A stretch of DNA of 64,000 nt from Blastococcus saxobsidens DD2 (GCF_000284015.1 NC_016943.1:3141541-3205540), one strand, 5' to 3'; shown: positions 45,291 through 54,710, counted from the first letter of the stretch. The notes: generated from the sequence alone by a model not told the origin. Translations and numbers: made by a program.

Positions 45291-45854
45291 TCAGACGACC
45301 TCGAGCGTGGTCTCGACCGGCACCGGGTTGATGAGCGAGTCGCGGACGGGGGAGGTTTCCTGGACGTACCGGCACAGCTCCTCGAGCTGTTCGCGAGTGG
45401 CGTTCGGGCTGCTGACGCGGCCGTGAGCCCGGATCACGGTGAAGCCCGGCCGCGGCCCGTCCAGGCCGAGGAACGGCCGCACGTCGAAGTCGCCCTCCAC
45501 CTCGTAGTCCATGCGGGTGATCTCGATACCGCGGGCGGCGGCGTTGGCCACGTAGCCCACCGCGTAGCAGAACGCGAGCGCCTGGAGCAGCAGCTCGACG
45601 GCGTTCGGCCCCCGGTTGGCGCCCAGCAGCACCGGCGGCTCGTCGCCGTGCAGGGTGAAGGCGGCCGCCCGGCTGCGGTCTTCGCCGCCGTCCTGGCGGA
45701 ACGTGTGGATCTCCCCCGTGTTGTACGTCCCGTCCTGCCACCTGCTGCGAGCACGGAAGGTGAACGCACCCAGGCTCGGGTCGTCCTTGACGGCCTCGAC
45801 GGTCTCGGTGAGCGCCCGGACGTCGATCCCGTTGGAGACGGTGGTGGTGGTCAT
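45291..45854 (-). CDS. OsmC family protein
   Basis: This 187-residue OsmC/Ohr-like protein belongs to a family in which many members are thiol peroxidases for organic hydroperoxides. It has a beta-rich N-half with FTFRARSRWQDGTYNTG, the central helix LLLQALAFCYAVGYVANAAA with the conserved-position Cys, and the strand ITRMDYEVEGDFDV. The second peroxidatic-pair Cys near the N-terminus is not seen, so a different chemistry is possible. It lies first in a block with the methyltransferase and monooxygenase-like genes. Confidence 0.85.
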   Translation of the reverse strand: MTTTTVSNGIDVRALTETVEAVKDDPSLGAFTFRARSRWQDGTYNTGEIHTFRQDGGEDRSRAAAFTLHGDEPPVLLGANRGPNAVELLLQALAFCYAVGYVANAAARGIEITRMDYEVEGDFDVRPFLGLDGPRPGFTVIRAHGRVSSPNATREQLEELCRYVQETSPVRDSLINPVPVETTLEVV

Positions 45855-45990
45855 GGTGTCCTCCCTGTTGTCCCGGTCGGCGGCCCGGGTTGGGCCGCCG
45901 CAACCAACGTAGGAAGGACGCCGGACCGGCACATCGGTATCTGCACGGGCATCGGGCCGCCTGCACACGGGCCTCGGCGGCCGCGGATAC

Positions 45991-48570
45991 CTAGACCAGG
46001 TGGAGGTCGGCGCTGCGCGCGACCGCCTCGGCGCGGTTGGCCACCCCGAGCTTGGTGAAGATGCCGGCCACATGGTGTTCGACGGTTCGCGGTGACAGGT
46101 GCAGCACCGCGGCGATGTCGGCGTTGCCGCGCCCCTCCCGGACCAGGGCGAGCACCTCCAGCTGGCGGTCGGTCAGGTGTGCGGGGTTGGCCCGGGTGGA
46201 GGGGAGCGCCCCTCGCGGCACGGTCAGTCCGGCATCCCGCATACGGCGGCAGCTGCGTTCCTCCAGGGGACGGGCCTCCAGGGCCCGGGCGATCTCGACG
46301 GCCTCGGCCAGCGACTCCTCGGCGTGGCTGAGCGACAGCAGGAGGGCTCGGTCGTGCTGCCAGCCCACGGCGCCGAACGCATCGGCCGCCGCCCGCCAGT
46401 CCCGTTCCATCATGGCGGCGTACGGCTCCGGGGCCGGCCCCTGGAAGTCGTGGGGAACGCCGCACACGGTGGCCCAGGCCGCGACCCGCGCGCCTGCCGC
46501 ACCGCAGCGCAGCGGCTGAAGGCCGACCCTCCGGGTGATGTCCTCCAGCCGGGCCACCGGCAGGGGGGCACCGCAGGTGAGCGCCCGCTCGACCTGCAGC
46601 TCCAGCACCGGGGCGATGCGCTTGAGTTCTCCCGTGCGGTCGGCGTCCGCCGCCGCTGCGGCCAACCGGGCGTCGGCGTCGTCGTCCCCGCGCCGGACGG
46701 CCCGCTCGGCGAGGACTGTGCGGGCGACCAGGCCGGCAACCGTGCTCTCGGGGGCGGCCGTACGGGCCAGCGCCGCCCGGGCAACGATGGAGGCGTCATC
46801 CCCTTCGCCCCGCCGCAGGAGCAGCCAGGCGCGGACCGCCTCCAGGTAGCCGACCATCGTGTCGACCTCGTGCTCGCGGGCGTACCCCACACCCTCCTCG
46901 AGGGAACGGAGCGACTGCTCGGGCCGCACCCAGAGCAGGTTGCAGAAGGCCAGGGCCGTGTAGCTCAACACTGCGTGCTGGTGGGATCCGGTTCTGCGGG
47001 CGGCGTGCAGGGCGGCGTGGAGCAGGCCGGTGTCGGACGGGTCGAGCTGCATGCGCGTCGCGCCGACGGCGGCAAGAGCCCGGCCGAGGACGACGTCGTC
47101 ATCGGCAGCCAGCTCCAGCGCCCGCGTCCCCCAGCGCAGCGCGTCCTCCGCCCGGCTGGCGAGCATCGCCAGCTCGGCACAGCCGACGTAGCCGCGGGCC
47201 ACCTCGGCGGAGGATCCGCTGCGGATCAGCGCCCGCAGCGCGGAGCACGCGTCGTGCCACGCCGATGCCCCGTCCCCGGCGAACCAGTGCAGCTGTGACC
47301 GCAGCTGCCTGCAGCGTGCTACCGCCTCTTCGTCACCCACCGCCTCCGCCAGGTCGATGGCCGCGTCCGCTGCCCCGACGGCCTCGTCACTGCGTCCGAC
47401 CAGGTGCGCGGTCTCCGCCAGCTCCTCCCAGAGGCGGGCCCGCTCCGGCGGAGCGAACCGGCCGCTGCAGCCCGCGGCGCGCCGGAAGTGAGCCAGGGCC
47501 TCCCGATGGGAGTCCAGCGCTCGCGCCTGCCGCGCAGCCGGCAGTGCGTAGTCGGCCACCACGTCCGGAACCCCGGCGGCCTCGGCATGGTGGACCAGTT
47601 CGGCCGGCTCGGCGCCGATGTCCTGCAGGGCCCGCAGCAGCATCCGGTGCAGCTGCCGGCGACGACCCGGCGGCACGCTGGACCGGACGGCGGCCCGGGT
47701 CAACTCGTGACGGAAGCGGACGTGCTGGGGATCGCTGGTCAGCAGCTGCCGGCGCTCGGCCGGCTCCGCCGCGGGAGCCCAGTCGGGGTCGAGGACGTCG
47801 AGCAGCCGGGTGGGCATCCGGGACGGGACCATCGACACCAGTTCCAGCAGCTGCCGGGGCCGGTCGGGCAGTCGCGCGACGCGGCTCAGGACCGCGTTGG
47901 CCAGCGAGGGAGGGGGCGGCCCGCCGCCGGACGCCAGGAGCTCGGCGACGAAGAACGGGTTGCCGTTGCTGAGGGCGTAGATGCGGTCGGCGTCCTCACC
48001 CGCGAGTGCGGCCACTGCCTGGCGGGACAGCGGCGCGAGGTCGACGGTGACCGTGGACGCCCGCTGCAGAGCGTCGATCGCAGACCACAGCGGGTGGCCG
48101 GGATCCACCTCGCCCAGGCGGAGGGTCAGCACCAGCAGGACCGGCAGATCGGCGAGCCGCCGACCCAGCACGGTGATGGCGTCGATGGTCGCCTGGTCCG
48201 CCCAGTGGACGTCCTCGAGGACGAGCACGGTCGGCGTCCGTCCTCGACGCAGGTCGTCGAGCAGCATCCGGTGCACCGAGGCAGCACCCGTCGCGGGCTC
48301 GCGGCGCAGCAGCTCGGCGCAAGCACCGGAGAGCTGGTCGGCCAGATCGCGGAAGGGCCCCAGCGGCCGTGGCGTGGCCAGGTCGTCGCAGAGCCCCATC
48401 AGGACCCTGACGTCGGTCCGGTGACGGTCGGCGAAGTGCGTCACCAGCGCCGTCTTCCCGATGCCGGCCTCGCCGGTCACCAGGACGACCGATCCGCGTC
48501 CATCCGCCGCTGTCTGCAACACGGCCTCGAGCGCGTCCAGTGCTGCCGTGCGTTCCACGAGGTCGGGCAT
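45991..48570 (-). CDS. LuxR-family large ATP-binding regulator (LAL type)
   Basis: The 859-residue regulator has an N-terminal AAA ATPase (Walker A TGEAGIGKTALV near residue 35, Walker B VLVLEDVHWAD near 120). A long helical TPR-like middle follows, then a C-terminal LuxR helix-turn-helix (LTDRQLEVLALVREGRGN, then LSPRTVEHHVAGIF). LAL proteins activate sugar or natural-product operons in response to ligands. It lies upstream of the OsmC-methyltransferase block and may control it. The ATG at 48570 has GGAGGA 6 bases ahead. A 16-base dyad lies about 130 bases upstream. Confidence 0.9.
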   Translation of the reverse strand: MPDLVERTAALDALEAVLQTAADGRGSVVLVTGEAGIGKTALVTHFADRHRTDVRVLMGLCDDLATPRPLGPFRDLADQLSGACAELLRREPATGAASVHRMLLDDLRRGRTPTVLVLEDVHWADQATIDAITVLGRRLADLPVLLVLTLRLGEVDPGHPLWSAIDALQRASTVTVDLAPLSRQAVAALAGEDADRIYALSNGNPFFVAELLASGGGPPPPSLANAVLSRVARLPDRPRQLLELVSMVPSRMPTRLLDVLDPDWAPAAEPAERRQLLTSDPQHVRFRHELTRAAVRSSVPPGRRRQLHRMLLRALQDIGAEPAELVHHAEAAGVPDVVADYALPAARQARALDSHREALAHFRRAAGCSGRFAPPERARLWEELAETAHLVGRSDEAVGAADAAIDLAEAVGDEEAVARCRQLRSQLHWFAGDGASAWHDACSALRALIRSGSSAEVARGYVGCAELAMLASRAEDALRWGTRALELAADDDVVLGRALAAVGATRMQLDPSDTGLLHAALHAARRTGSHQHAVLSYTALAFCNLLWVRPEQSLRSLEEGVGYAREHEVDTMVGYLEAVRAWLLLRRGEGDDASIVARAALARTAAPESTVAGLVARTVLAERAVRRGDDDADARLAAAAADADRTGELKRIAPVLELQVERALTCGAPLPVARLEDITRRVGLQPLRCGAAGARVAAWATVCGVPHDFQGPAPEPYAAMMERDWRAAADAFGAVGWQHDRALLLSLSHAEESLAEAVEIARALEARPLEERSCRRMRDAGLTVPRGALPSTRANPAHLTDRQLEVLALVREGRGNADIAAVLHLSPRTVEHHVAGIFTKLGVANRAEAVARSADLHLV

Positions 48571-48696
48571 CTGCACTCCTCCGGGCTCTGCTCGCCCGGA
48601 ACCGTCCGGGCCCTGCAGTCCCGTCTTCCCGTCCTGTGATGGATGCGGTCATCCCACGGTAGGTCGACCGGTCAGCGGTTCGGTACCCCTCCGTCG

Positions 48697-48712
48697 GATC
48701 GGACATCCGATC
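48697..48712. promoter_or_regulatory. 16-bp dyad upstream of the LuxR regulator
   Basis: GATCGGACATCCGATC has perfect 7-base arms around CA. Its place about 127 bases before the regulator start makes an operator plausible; nothing else supports it. Confidence 0.3.
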
Positions 48713-48759
48713 GTCAGGAACGCATCGGCCGGTGGATCTGCTGCCGTGCGGACACTCCG

Positions 48760-48868
48760 CTGCTTCGTCGACGCATATGCTGGTCGAGCAGCATCCCGAT
48801 CAGCAGGGCGAGCGGGTCCCGGCTCAGCAGCTCGTCGGCGGCAGGGTCCTGCGTGATGGTCAGGGTCG
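48760..48868 (-). repeat. Truncated HhH-GPD 5'-end copy R2
   Basis: It encodes TLTITQDPAADELLSRDPLA then LLIGMLLDQ and leaves at HMRRRSS through the left flank CTGCTTCGTCGACGCATATG. There is no start codon equivalent at the right end. Confidence 0.85.
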
Positions 48869-49322
48869 GACGCTCGAGTCCTGCCGCACCCGCCCACAGG
48901 ATGACGTCTGGCCGCTGTGCCGGCTACCGCCAGCCCTGATGAAGCCGCTCGGCTGTGAGAGGTCCGGTGCACCCGGTGCTGAGCAGTCGGCTCGATCGCG
49001 CGGGGGCAGGGTGGGTCCGACCAGGCTGCCGCGGAACGACTCCGGCCGTCGCCGACACGGTGGCTGCGTACCGGAGCGCACCGCCCGGCCACGGACGGCG
49101 CCCACCTCTGCCACGCGGCCAGGCCGAGGTGCAGACCGGACGGCTGGACAGCTTCAGCGGCCGACACGGCGTCCTTCCCGCCGCGCAGACCGCATCCTGA
49201 GCACTCAGCTCGGGCATCGCCGGCCGCTGCCCGGTACCCCCTGCGTCCCGCCTTCCCGGGCGGCGATGAGTTCCCCGCTGGCCGACGGTCCACCTGTCAT
49301 CGACCGCGCGAGGAGCAGCCAC

Positions 49323-50006
49323 GTGGACCAGCTGCTCAGAATCCAGAACTTCACCGTCTCCAGCGACGGCTTCGGTGCCGGCGAGGGCCAGAGCCTGGAG
49401 CGGCCGTTCGGTCACGCCGATCCCGGTGCGCTCATGACGTGGGCCCTCGCCACGGCAAGTTTCCCCAATCGCGCCGTCCCAGGAGGCAGTCGCGGGCTCG
49501 ACGACTACTTCACCCGGGACTTCGCGCACGGCATCGGCGCCGAGATGATGGGGCGCAAAAAGTTCGGTCCCCAGCGTGGCACCTGGGAGGACCACGAGCG
49601 GCAGGGCTGGTGGGGTGCCGAGCCGCCTTTCCACACCCCTGTGTTCGTGATGACCCACCATCCGCGCCCGTCGTTCACGCTCTCCGACACCACGTTCCAC
49701 TTCGTCGACGCCGACCCGGCCACGGCCCTCGACCAGGCGCGGGAGGCGGCCCAGGGCGGGGGCGGGACGTCCGACTCGGAGGTGGGTCCACCGTCATCCG
49801 GCAGTTCCTCGACGCCGACCTCGTCGACACGATGCACGTGGCGGTCTCACCGGTGGAGTTCGGCCCCGGCGTACGGCTCTGGACCTCACCCGACGAGCTG
49901 CTCGACCGCTTCCACCTCGACGTCGTGCCCGGCCCGAGGGGGGTGACGCACCACCTGTTCTGGCGCAAGCGACACACCGAGCAGCTCGTCGGCCGCGGCG
50001 TCCTGG
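49323..50006 (+). pseudogene. Dihydrofolate reductase/RibD C-terminal-like gene with frameshift
   Basis: The first frame reads LLRIQNFTVSSDGFGAGEGQ, the GLDDYFTRDFAHGIGAEMMG region, MGRKKFGPQRGTWEDHERQG and THHPRPSFTLSD, a clear RibD-C/DHFR-like protein. Near 49755-49785, in a G-rich run, the frame is lost. The rest continues one frame over as VRLGGGSTVIRQFLDADLVD, then HVAVSPVEFGPGVRLW and THHLFWRKR. After that the natural stop is missing and the sequence runs into repeat R3. A single gene was thus disrupted twice. The GTG at 49323 follows GAGGAGC. Confidence 0.8.
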
Positions 50007-50020
50007 GCGATCTGGAGGTC
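49979..50020 (-). repeat. Short HhH-GPD 5'-end copy R3
   Basis: The minus strand encodes LQIAQDAAADELL, matching codons 3-16 of the parental gene, and then leaves into the DHFR-like remnant. It is shorter than the other copies and lacks the common left flank. Confidence 0.7.
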
Positions 50021-50493
50021 CGGCGCTGGAGAGCTTCGTCGGGCGGCGGAAGTCGTAGGTCCGCGACTCCCCGCGCCGACTGCGCGGCCGCCGCCCCGGC
50101 CCCGGCCGCCACTCCTCCCGCCCCCGCCGGCCACAGCACCCTCGGCGGGGACCGGGAGCACCCTGACCGGCGCCCGGGATGCCGCCGGCCGGGTGGGGAG
50201 CGTGCGGTGCGTGGTGTCGGTGGTGCGGATGGGACGCGGCCGTGGTCGGCGGGGACGATGTGCGCTGAGTGGGAGCTCCGCCGCCTGGAACTCCCACTCA
50301 GCGCACATCCTCGGCCTGACTTACGCGATGTCGGCCTGCAGGTCATCCGTCCGTCGGGTGATCCTGCCCGGTCCATGGCCGCAGGACGAGGCCCCGGTCG
50401 CGTACGGACCGGCAGCGACAGGTGCCTGAAAGCCGGATGAGAGCCGCTACGGGGATGCTCCGAGGCGTCGGAACCCGATGACGAGGAGTGGAC
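50007..50493. other. Spacer between the DHFR-like remnant and the methyltransferase gene
   Basis: It holds the end of repeat R3, the hairpin at 50257-50309 and the ribosome-binding site of the next gene. Nothing protein-like was found in the remainder. Confidence 0.5.
50257..50309. terminator. 19-bp perfect hairpin
   Basis: Arms GATGTGCGCTGAGTGGGAG (50257-50275) and CTCCCACTCAGCGCACATC (50291-50309) pair perfectly around 15 bases. No gene ends close by on the plus strand except the degraded DHFR-like one, so it may be its terminator or a mobile-type hairpin. Confidence 0.5.
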
Positions 50494-51564
50494 ATGTCGA
50501 TCGATCAGCAGAAGGTCGAGCAGTTCCTGGGCCAGGTCGTCGGCGACCTCGGCGCCACGGTCTCCAGCGCGCTGGCCCACCTCGGCGATCGGCTCGGCCT
50601 GTACCGGGCGATGGCCGGTGCGGGACAGCTGACGCCGGGGCAGTTGGCGGAGCGCACGGGGACGCACGAGCGATACGTCCGTGAGTGGCTCGCCAACCAG
50701 GCGGCCGGAGGCTACGTCGAATACGAGCCCACGCACGGCACCTACCGGCTCCCACCGGAACACGCGCTGGTGCTGACGGACGAGGACAGCCCCGTGCACA
50801 TGGCCGCCGGCTTCGAGCAGATGGCTGCGATCTGGGCGATCGAGGAGAAGCTCGAGTCGGCGTTCCGGTCGGGGGACGGCGTGGCCTGGCACGAGCAGAA
50901 CCCCCGGTTCTTCGGATCGACGGAGGCGATCTTCCGGCCTGCCTACCGGGCCCACCTCGTCGAGGAGTGGATCCCCGCGCTCGACGGCGTGGCGGGGCGG
51001 CTACAGGCGGGCGGTCGGGTCGCCGACGTGGGCTGCGGCCACGGCGCCTCGTCGATCCTGCTCGCCCAGGCGTTTCCGAACGCCACCGTCTCGGGCTTCG
51101 ACTACCATGACGCCTCCATCGAGACCGCCCGGCGACGTGCCGCCGAGGCCGGGCTGGACCGCAGCGAGCGGATTCACTTCGACGTCGCGGACGCCGGTGG
51201 CTATCCCGTCCCCGCGGCCGGCTACGACCTGATCTGCTTCTTCGACGCCCTCCACGACTTCGGCGACCCGGAGAGAGCCGTCGTCCACGCGCGGGACGCG
51301 CTCTCCGAGGGCGGCACGGTGCTGCTCGTCGAGATCCGTTCCGGCGACCGCACCGAGGACAACCTCAATCCGATCGGCCGGCTCGGCTACGGCATGTCCA
51401 CCTTCGTGTGCACCCCCAACGCGCTCTCCCAACAGGGTCGGTACGCGCTGGGTGGGCAGGCCGGCCCCGCGGCGATCGCCGAGATCTTCGAGAAGGCCGG
51501 CTACACGCAGTTCCGTCAGATCGCCCAGGCACCGATCCACCAGGTGTTCGAGGCCCGTCCGTAG
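50494..51564 (+). CDS. Class I SAM methyltransferase with winged-helix N-terminus
   Basis: The 356-residue protein has an N-terminal winged-helix domain like those of O-methyltransferases and rRNA-type regulators (GQLTPGQLAERTGTHERYVR then WLANQAAGGYVEY), and a C-terminal Rossmann methyltransferase: VADVGCGHGASSILLAQAFP, DYHDASIETARRRAAEAG, FDVADAGGYP. The substrate is unknown. The ATG at 50494 has AGGAG 5 bases upstream; a GTG at 50488 also exists. It stands alone, convergent with the SARP regulator. Confidence 0.85.
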   Translation: MSIDQQKVEQFLGQVVGDLGATVSSALAHLGDRLGLYRAMAGAGQLTPGQLAERTGTHERYVREWLANQAAGGYVEYEPTHGTYRLPPEHALVLTDEDSPVHMAAGFEQMAAIWAIEEKLESAFRSGDGVAWHEQNPRFFGSTEAIFRPAYRAHLVEEWIPALDGVAGRLQAGGRVADVGCGHGASSILLAQAFPNATVSGFDYHDASIETARRRAAEAGLDRSERIHFDVADAGGYPVPAAGYDLICFFDALHDFGDPERAVVHARDALSEGGTVLLVEIRSGDRTEDNLNPIGRLGYGMSTFVCTPNALSQQGRYALGGQAGPAAIAEIFEKAGYTQFRQIAQAPIHQVFEARP

Positions 51565-51589
51565 CGTGCGGATTCGACAGGACACAGAC

Positions 51590-51748
51590 ATGCCCACCGC
51601 GCACCGGACCTCGGAGGGCACGTACGCCGAGGTGGTGCTGGGTTTCCTGGCCGAGCACTCGCCGGAGACCGCCGGCTCGGGCGCTACCCGCTCCCCTCGG
51701 CCGACGGCGCGGTCAGCAGACGCTCGATCTGCTCGAGCACGAACGTGA
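51590..51748 (+). CDS. Possible truncated small ORF
   Basis: An ATG with AGGACA upstream opens THRTSEGTYAEVVLGFLAEH-like text (exactly PTAHRTSEGTYAEVVLGFL), which reads as real protein for about 25 codons. It then turns into Arg/Ser/Pro text antisense to the 3' end of the SARP gene. It is probably the beginning of a gene whose remainder was lost when the neighbouring block arrived. Confidence 0.3.
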   Translation: MPTAHRTSEGTYAEVVLGFLAEHSPETAGSGATRSPRPTARSADARSARART

Positions 51749-54710
51749 CCACGTCCTCGTCGCTCATGCACCGACCGCGCGTGTCGGCGGCTGCGAACGT
51801 CTCCTCGCCCAACGACCGCCGCAGAGCGACGGCCGCGACCTGCAGACGGTCGGCGTCCGCACCGAAGGGCGGGGCACCGGTGGTGGCGGTGCACACCGCG
51901 CCGTGCAGGACCGCCGCGGCCTCGTCGGCTCCGACGCGCTCGAGCAGGACCACGAGGTTGTGCAGCGTCGTCCACAGGTGGACCCGGTCACCGCAGGTCC
52001 GCCAGTAGTCGACGATCTCGCGGAAGGCGAGCAGCGCCTCCTCCGGCTTCCCGTGCCGCGCCGCCAGGGAGGCGACGGACACCCGCGCCACCCCGGCCAC
52101 GAACCGGTTGCGCACCGGACGGGTGGCCTCGATGGCCTGGGAGAACGCGGCGAGCGCCACCTCGGGGGCGGCGTCCAACCGGATCTCACCCTCGAGGTAG
52201 CTGAAGCCCGCCCGCAGGCTCGGCGTGCCGGCCCTCGCGGCGACCTGCCAGCCGCTGTCGAGGCGAGAGCGCGCCTCCTCCGGCTGCCCGCGGTAGGCGG
52301 CCGCGTGCACAGGCAGGAGATGGCTCAGCGCCTCGAAGTAGGCGCTCGCCGCCGAACGCGCCCGCTCGCGGAGCTCGTCCCCCCACCGATCGACGTCGTC
52401 CAGGCGGCCCTGGTAGAGCGCGATCTCCGCCACAAGCTGCGTGGCACGGAGAATCACCTGCTCGTCGGAGGTCGCCGCGAGCACCTGGGCACCGTCCTCG
52501 AGCGCCCGGTCCAGCTCACCCCGTTGCATGCGGCCGATCGCAGCCGTGAGCAGGGCCGCCGGACGGGCGGGGTGGGTGGAGACTCCCGGCAGCTCGAGAG
52601 CGCGCTCCGCCCACGCGTACACCTCGTCGCTGAGCCGGTAGTACGCGTAGTCGCCCAGCAGACCGGGGAGTCCGAGTGCGACGTCGAGCTGTCCGGCAGT
52701 GCATGCCCGGTGCTGCGCGGCCCGGACGTTGGCGAACTCGGTGTCGACAAGGTGCACCCAGGAGGCCTCGTCGGGACCGCGCAGACCGTCCGCAGCGTTC
52801 GCTGCCAGCACGAGGTAGTGCTCGGCATGACGGCGACGCCACGACGGCAGCTCACCCCGCTCCTCGAGGTGGGCCTCACCGTAGGACTGGAGGGTCTCCA
52901 GCAGGCGGTAGCGCGCGTGCCGGTCCGAACGGTCGACGACGACCAGTGAGTGGTCGACCAGTTCGGCCAACCGGTCGGCCACCGCACCGGGGGGCACACC
53001 GTCGCCGGCGCAGACCCGACCAGCGGCGTCCGGCGCGAACCCGCCGGCGAACACCGCGAGCCGATCGAAGAGCCGCCGGGTCACGACGGGGAGCAGCTCG
53101 TAGGACCAGTCGAGCATGGCGTGCAGGCTCCGGTGCCGGGGCGAGGGAACGCCGGAGCCGTCGGTCAGCACGTCGAGGCGGGCATCGAGGCGCTCGGCGA
53201 TGTCGGTAGGGGTCATGGATCGCGTCCGCGCCGCGGCCAGCTCGATGGCCAGGGGCAGACCGTCGAGCCTCCGGCAGACTTCCAGGGCGGCCGTCCGGTC
53301 GGGGCCGGTCCACTCGACGGTGGGGTCGGCCGACGCGGCCCGCTGGCAGAACAGTTCCACCGCGGTGCCCGGCCCGCGATCCACGACGTCCAGGGGCAGA
53401 ACCGGCCAGACCTGCTGGCCGGCGACGTGGAGCGGTTGCCGGCTCGTGGCCAGCACGTCCACGGTCGGGCATCCGCTCCGCAGCCGGTTCACGAGTTCGG
53501 AGGCGCCGTCCAGCACGTGCTCGCAGTTGTCGACCACCAGCAGCACCTGCTGGCCGCGCAGCACCTCGGGCAGGCTGTCGATGCTCCCGCGCTCGGACGG
53601 CAGCACGCCCAGCGCGGTCGCGACCACGTCCGGAACCGCGCTCGAGTCCTCGGCGCTGACCAGGTCGCACAGCACGACGCCGTCGACGTAGTCCTCGGCC
53701 AGCTCGCGCGCGACGCGCCCGGCGAGCCGGCTCTTGCCCACGCCACCGACCCCGGTCAGCACCACGATCCGGTTCTCCTTCAGCGCTGCAGTGACGCCCC
53801 GGAGATCCGCCTGCCGACCGACGAAGCTCGTCACCTCATCGGGCAAGGCGTCGACCGTCCCCCTCGATGTCCGAGGCACTCCTCCCGGCCGACGCACGTC
53901 CACGCCGCCCTCGACCGGCGGCGCCGGCCACGGGAGGTGCTCGGCCTGGAGGAGGATCGCCCGCTCGAGCTCGCGCAACACCGCCGACGGCTCGATCCCC
54001 AGGTCACCGGCCAGCGTCTCGCGCAGTTCCCGGTAGGTGGCGAGCGCGTCCGCCTGCCGCCCAGCGCGGTACAGCGCCACCATCAGCAGGCCGCGCAGCT
54101 GTTCGCGCAGCGGGTGGCTGGCGATCGGCACCTCGAGTTCGGCCACGACATCCTGGTGGCGCCCCAGGCGCAACATCGCGTCGGCACGGAGCTCGACCGC
54201 CACCCAGCGCAGCTCCGCCAGACGCGCCGCCTCCGCGATCGCGCGCGCGTGATCGCACTCAGGCAGCGGTGGTCCCCGCCACAGCCTCAACGCCCGCCCC
54301 GTCAGCTCGACCCTCGCCCGCGGTGCCGGGGCGGCGCGCACCTCCGCGAGCAGCCGCTCGAAGCGACCGGCGTCGACCCGGTCGGGCGCGACGATCACGG
54401 CGTAGCCCCCGGGGCGCGTGACGAGCACGTCCCGGGCGGGGGCACCGCCCCCGCGCGCGAGCGCACCCCGCAGCCGGGAGACCTGGGTCTGGATCGCGCC
54501 GGCCGGACCGTCGGGTTGGTCCTCGCCCCACAGGATGTCGGCCAGCCGGTCGGTGGAGATCACCGCTCCGGCCTCGGCGAGCAGCGCCGCCAGCAGGACA
54601 CGTTGCTTGCGGCTGCCGAGCCGGAGCTCGTCGCCGCCGACCTCGACGCGCAGCGCACCGAGGATCCCGAACCGGAGCGCCGGCCCCTCTGGACGTGACT
54701 GCCCGTTCAT
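51684..54710 (-). CDS. AfsR/SARP-type transcriptional regulator with ATPase and TPR domains
   Basis: The 1008-residue protein has an OmpR-like DNA-binding domain (LRFGILGALRVEVGGDELRL, residues 12-100) and a bacterial transcriptional activation domain (to about 260). An NB-ARC ATPase follows (Walker A TGVGGVGKSRLAG near 325, Walker B VLLVVDNCEHVLD near 405), then a long TPR-like tail. Such proteins switch on secondary-metabolite or stress genes. No biosynthetic cluster is adjacent, so its target is unclear. The ATG lies 43 bases from repeat R4; sequence upstream of the ATG in the same frame is not family-like. Confidence 0.9.
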   Translation of the reverse strand: MNGQSRPEGPALRFGILGALRVEVGGDELRLGSRKQRVLLAALLAEAGAVISTDRLADILWGEDQPDGPAGAIQTQVSRLRGALARGGGAPARDVLVTRPGGYAVIVAPDRVDAGRFERLLAEVRAAPAPRARVELTGRALRLWRGPPLPECDHARAIAEAARLAELRWVAVELRADAMLRLGRHQDVVAELEVPIASHPLREQLRGLLMVALYRAGRQADALATYRELRETLAGDLGIEPSAVLRELERAILLQAEHLPWPAPPVEGGVDVRRPGGVPRTSRGTVDALPDEVTSFVGRQADLRGVTAALKENRIVVLTGVGGVGKSRLAGRVARELAEDYVDGVVLCDLVSAEDSSAVPDVVATALGVLPSERGSIDSLPEVLRGQQVLLVVDNCEHVLDGASELVNRLRSGCPTVDVLATSRQPLHVAGQQVWPVLPLDVVDRGPGTAVELFCQRAASADPTVEWTGPDRTAALEVCRRLDGLPLAIELAAARTRSMTPTDIAERLDARLDVLTDGSGVPSPRHRSLHAMLDWSYELLPVVTRRLFDRLAVFAGGFAPDAAGRVCAGDGVPPGAVADRLAELVDHSLVVVDRSDRHARYRLLETLQSYGEAHLEERGELPSWRRRHAEHYLVLAANAADGLRGPDEASWVHLVDTEFANVRAAQHRACTAGQLDVALGLPGLLGDYAYYRLSDEVYAWAERALELPGVSTHPARPAALLTAAIGRMQRGELDRALEDGAQVLAATSDEQVILRATQLVAEIALYQGRLDDVDRWGDELRERARSAASAYFEALSHLLPVHAAAYRGQPEEARSRLDSGWQVAARAGTPSLRAGFSYLEGEIRLDAAPEVALAAFSQAIEATRPVRNRFVAGVARVSVASLAARHGKPEEALLAFREIVDYWRTCGDRVHLWTTLHNLVVLLERVGADEAAAVLHGAVCTATTGAPPFGADADRLQVAAVALRRSLGEETFAAADTRGRCMSDEDVVTFVLEQIERLLTAPSAEGSG

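Larger units (their letters stand above)
48571..49322. other. Regulator upstream region with repeat R2
   Basis: It holds the LuxR regulator's promoter side, a dyad at 48697-48712 and repeat R2 (48760-48868). About 450 bases between R2 and the DHFR-like remnant show no protein-like frame; the many open frames are GC shadows. Confidence 0.5.

Noticed and set aside
48649..49293. Minus-strand ORF of 214 codons across repeat R2
   Set aside because: Only the R2 portion is protein-like; the rest is shadow text, so it is a repeat read through rather than a gene.
49439..50440. Single 333-codon plus-strand ORF in the DHFR-like region
   Set aside because: It joins the second half of the frameshifted DHFR-like gene to repeat R3 and spacer sequence; it does not look like one functional protein.
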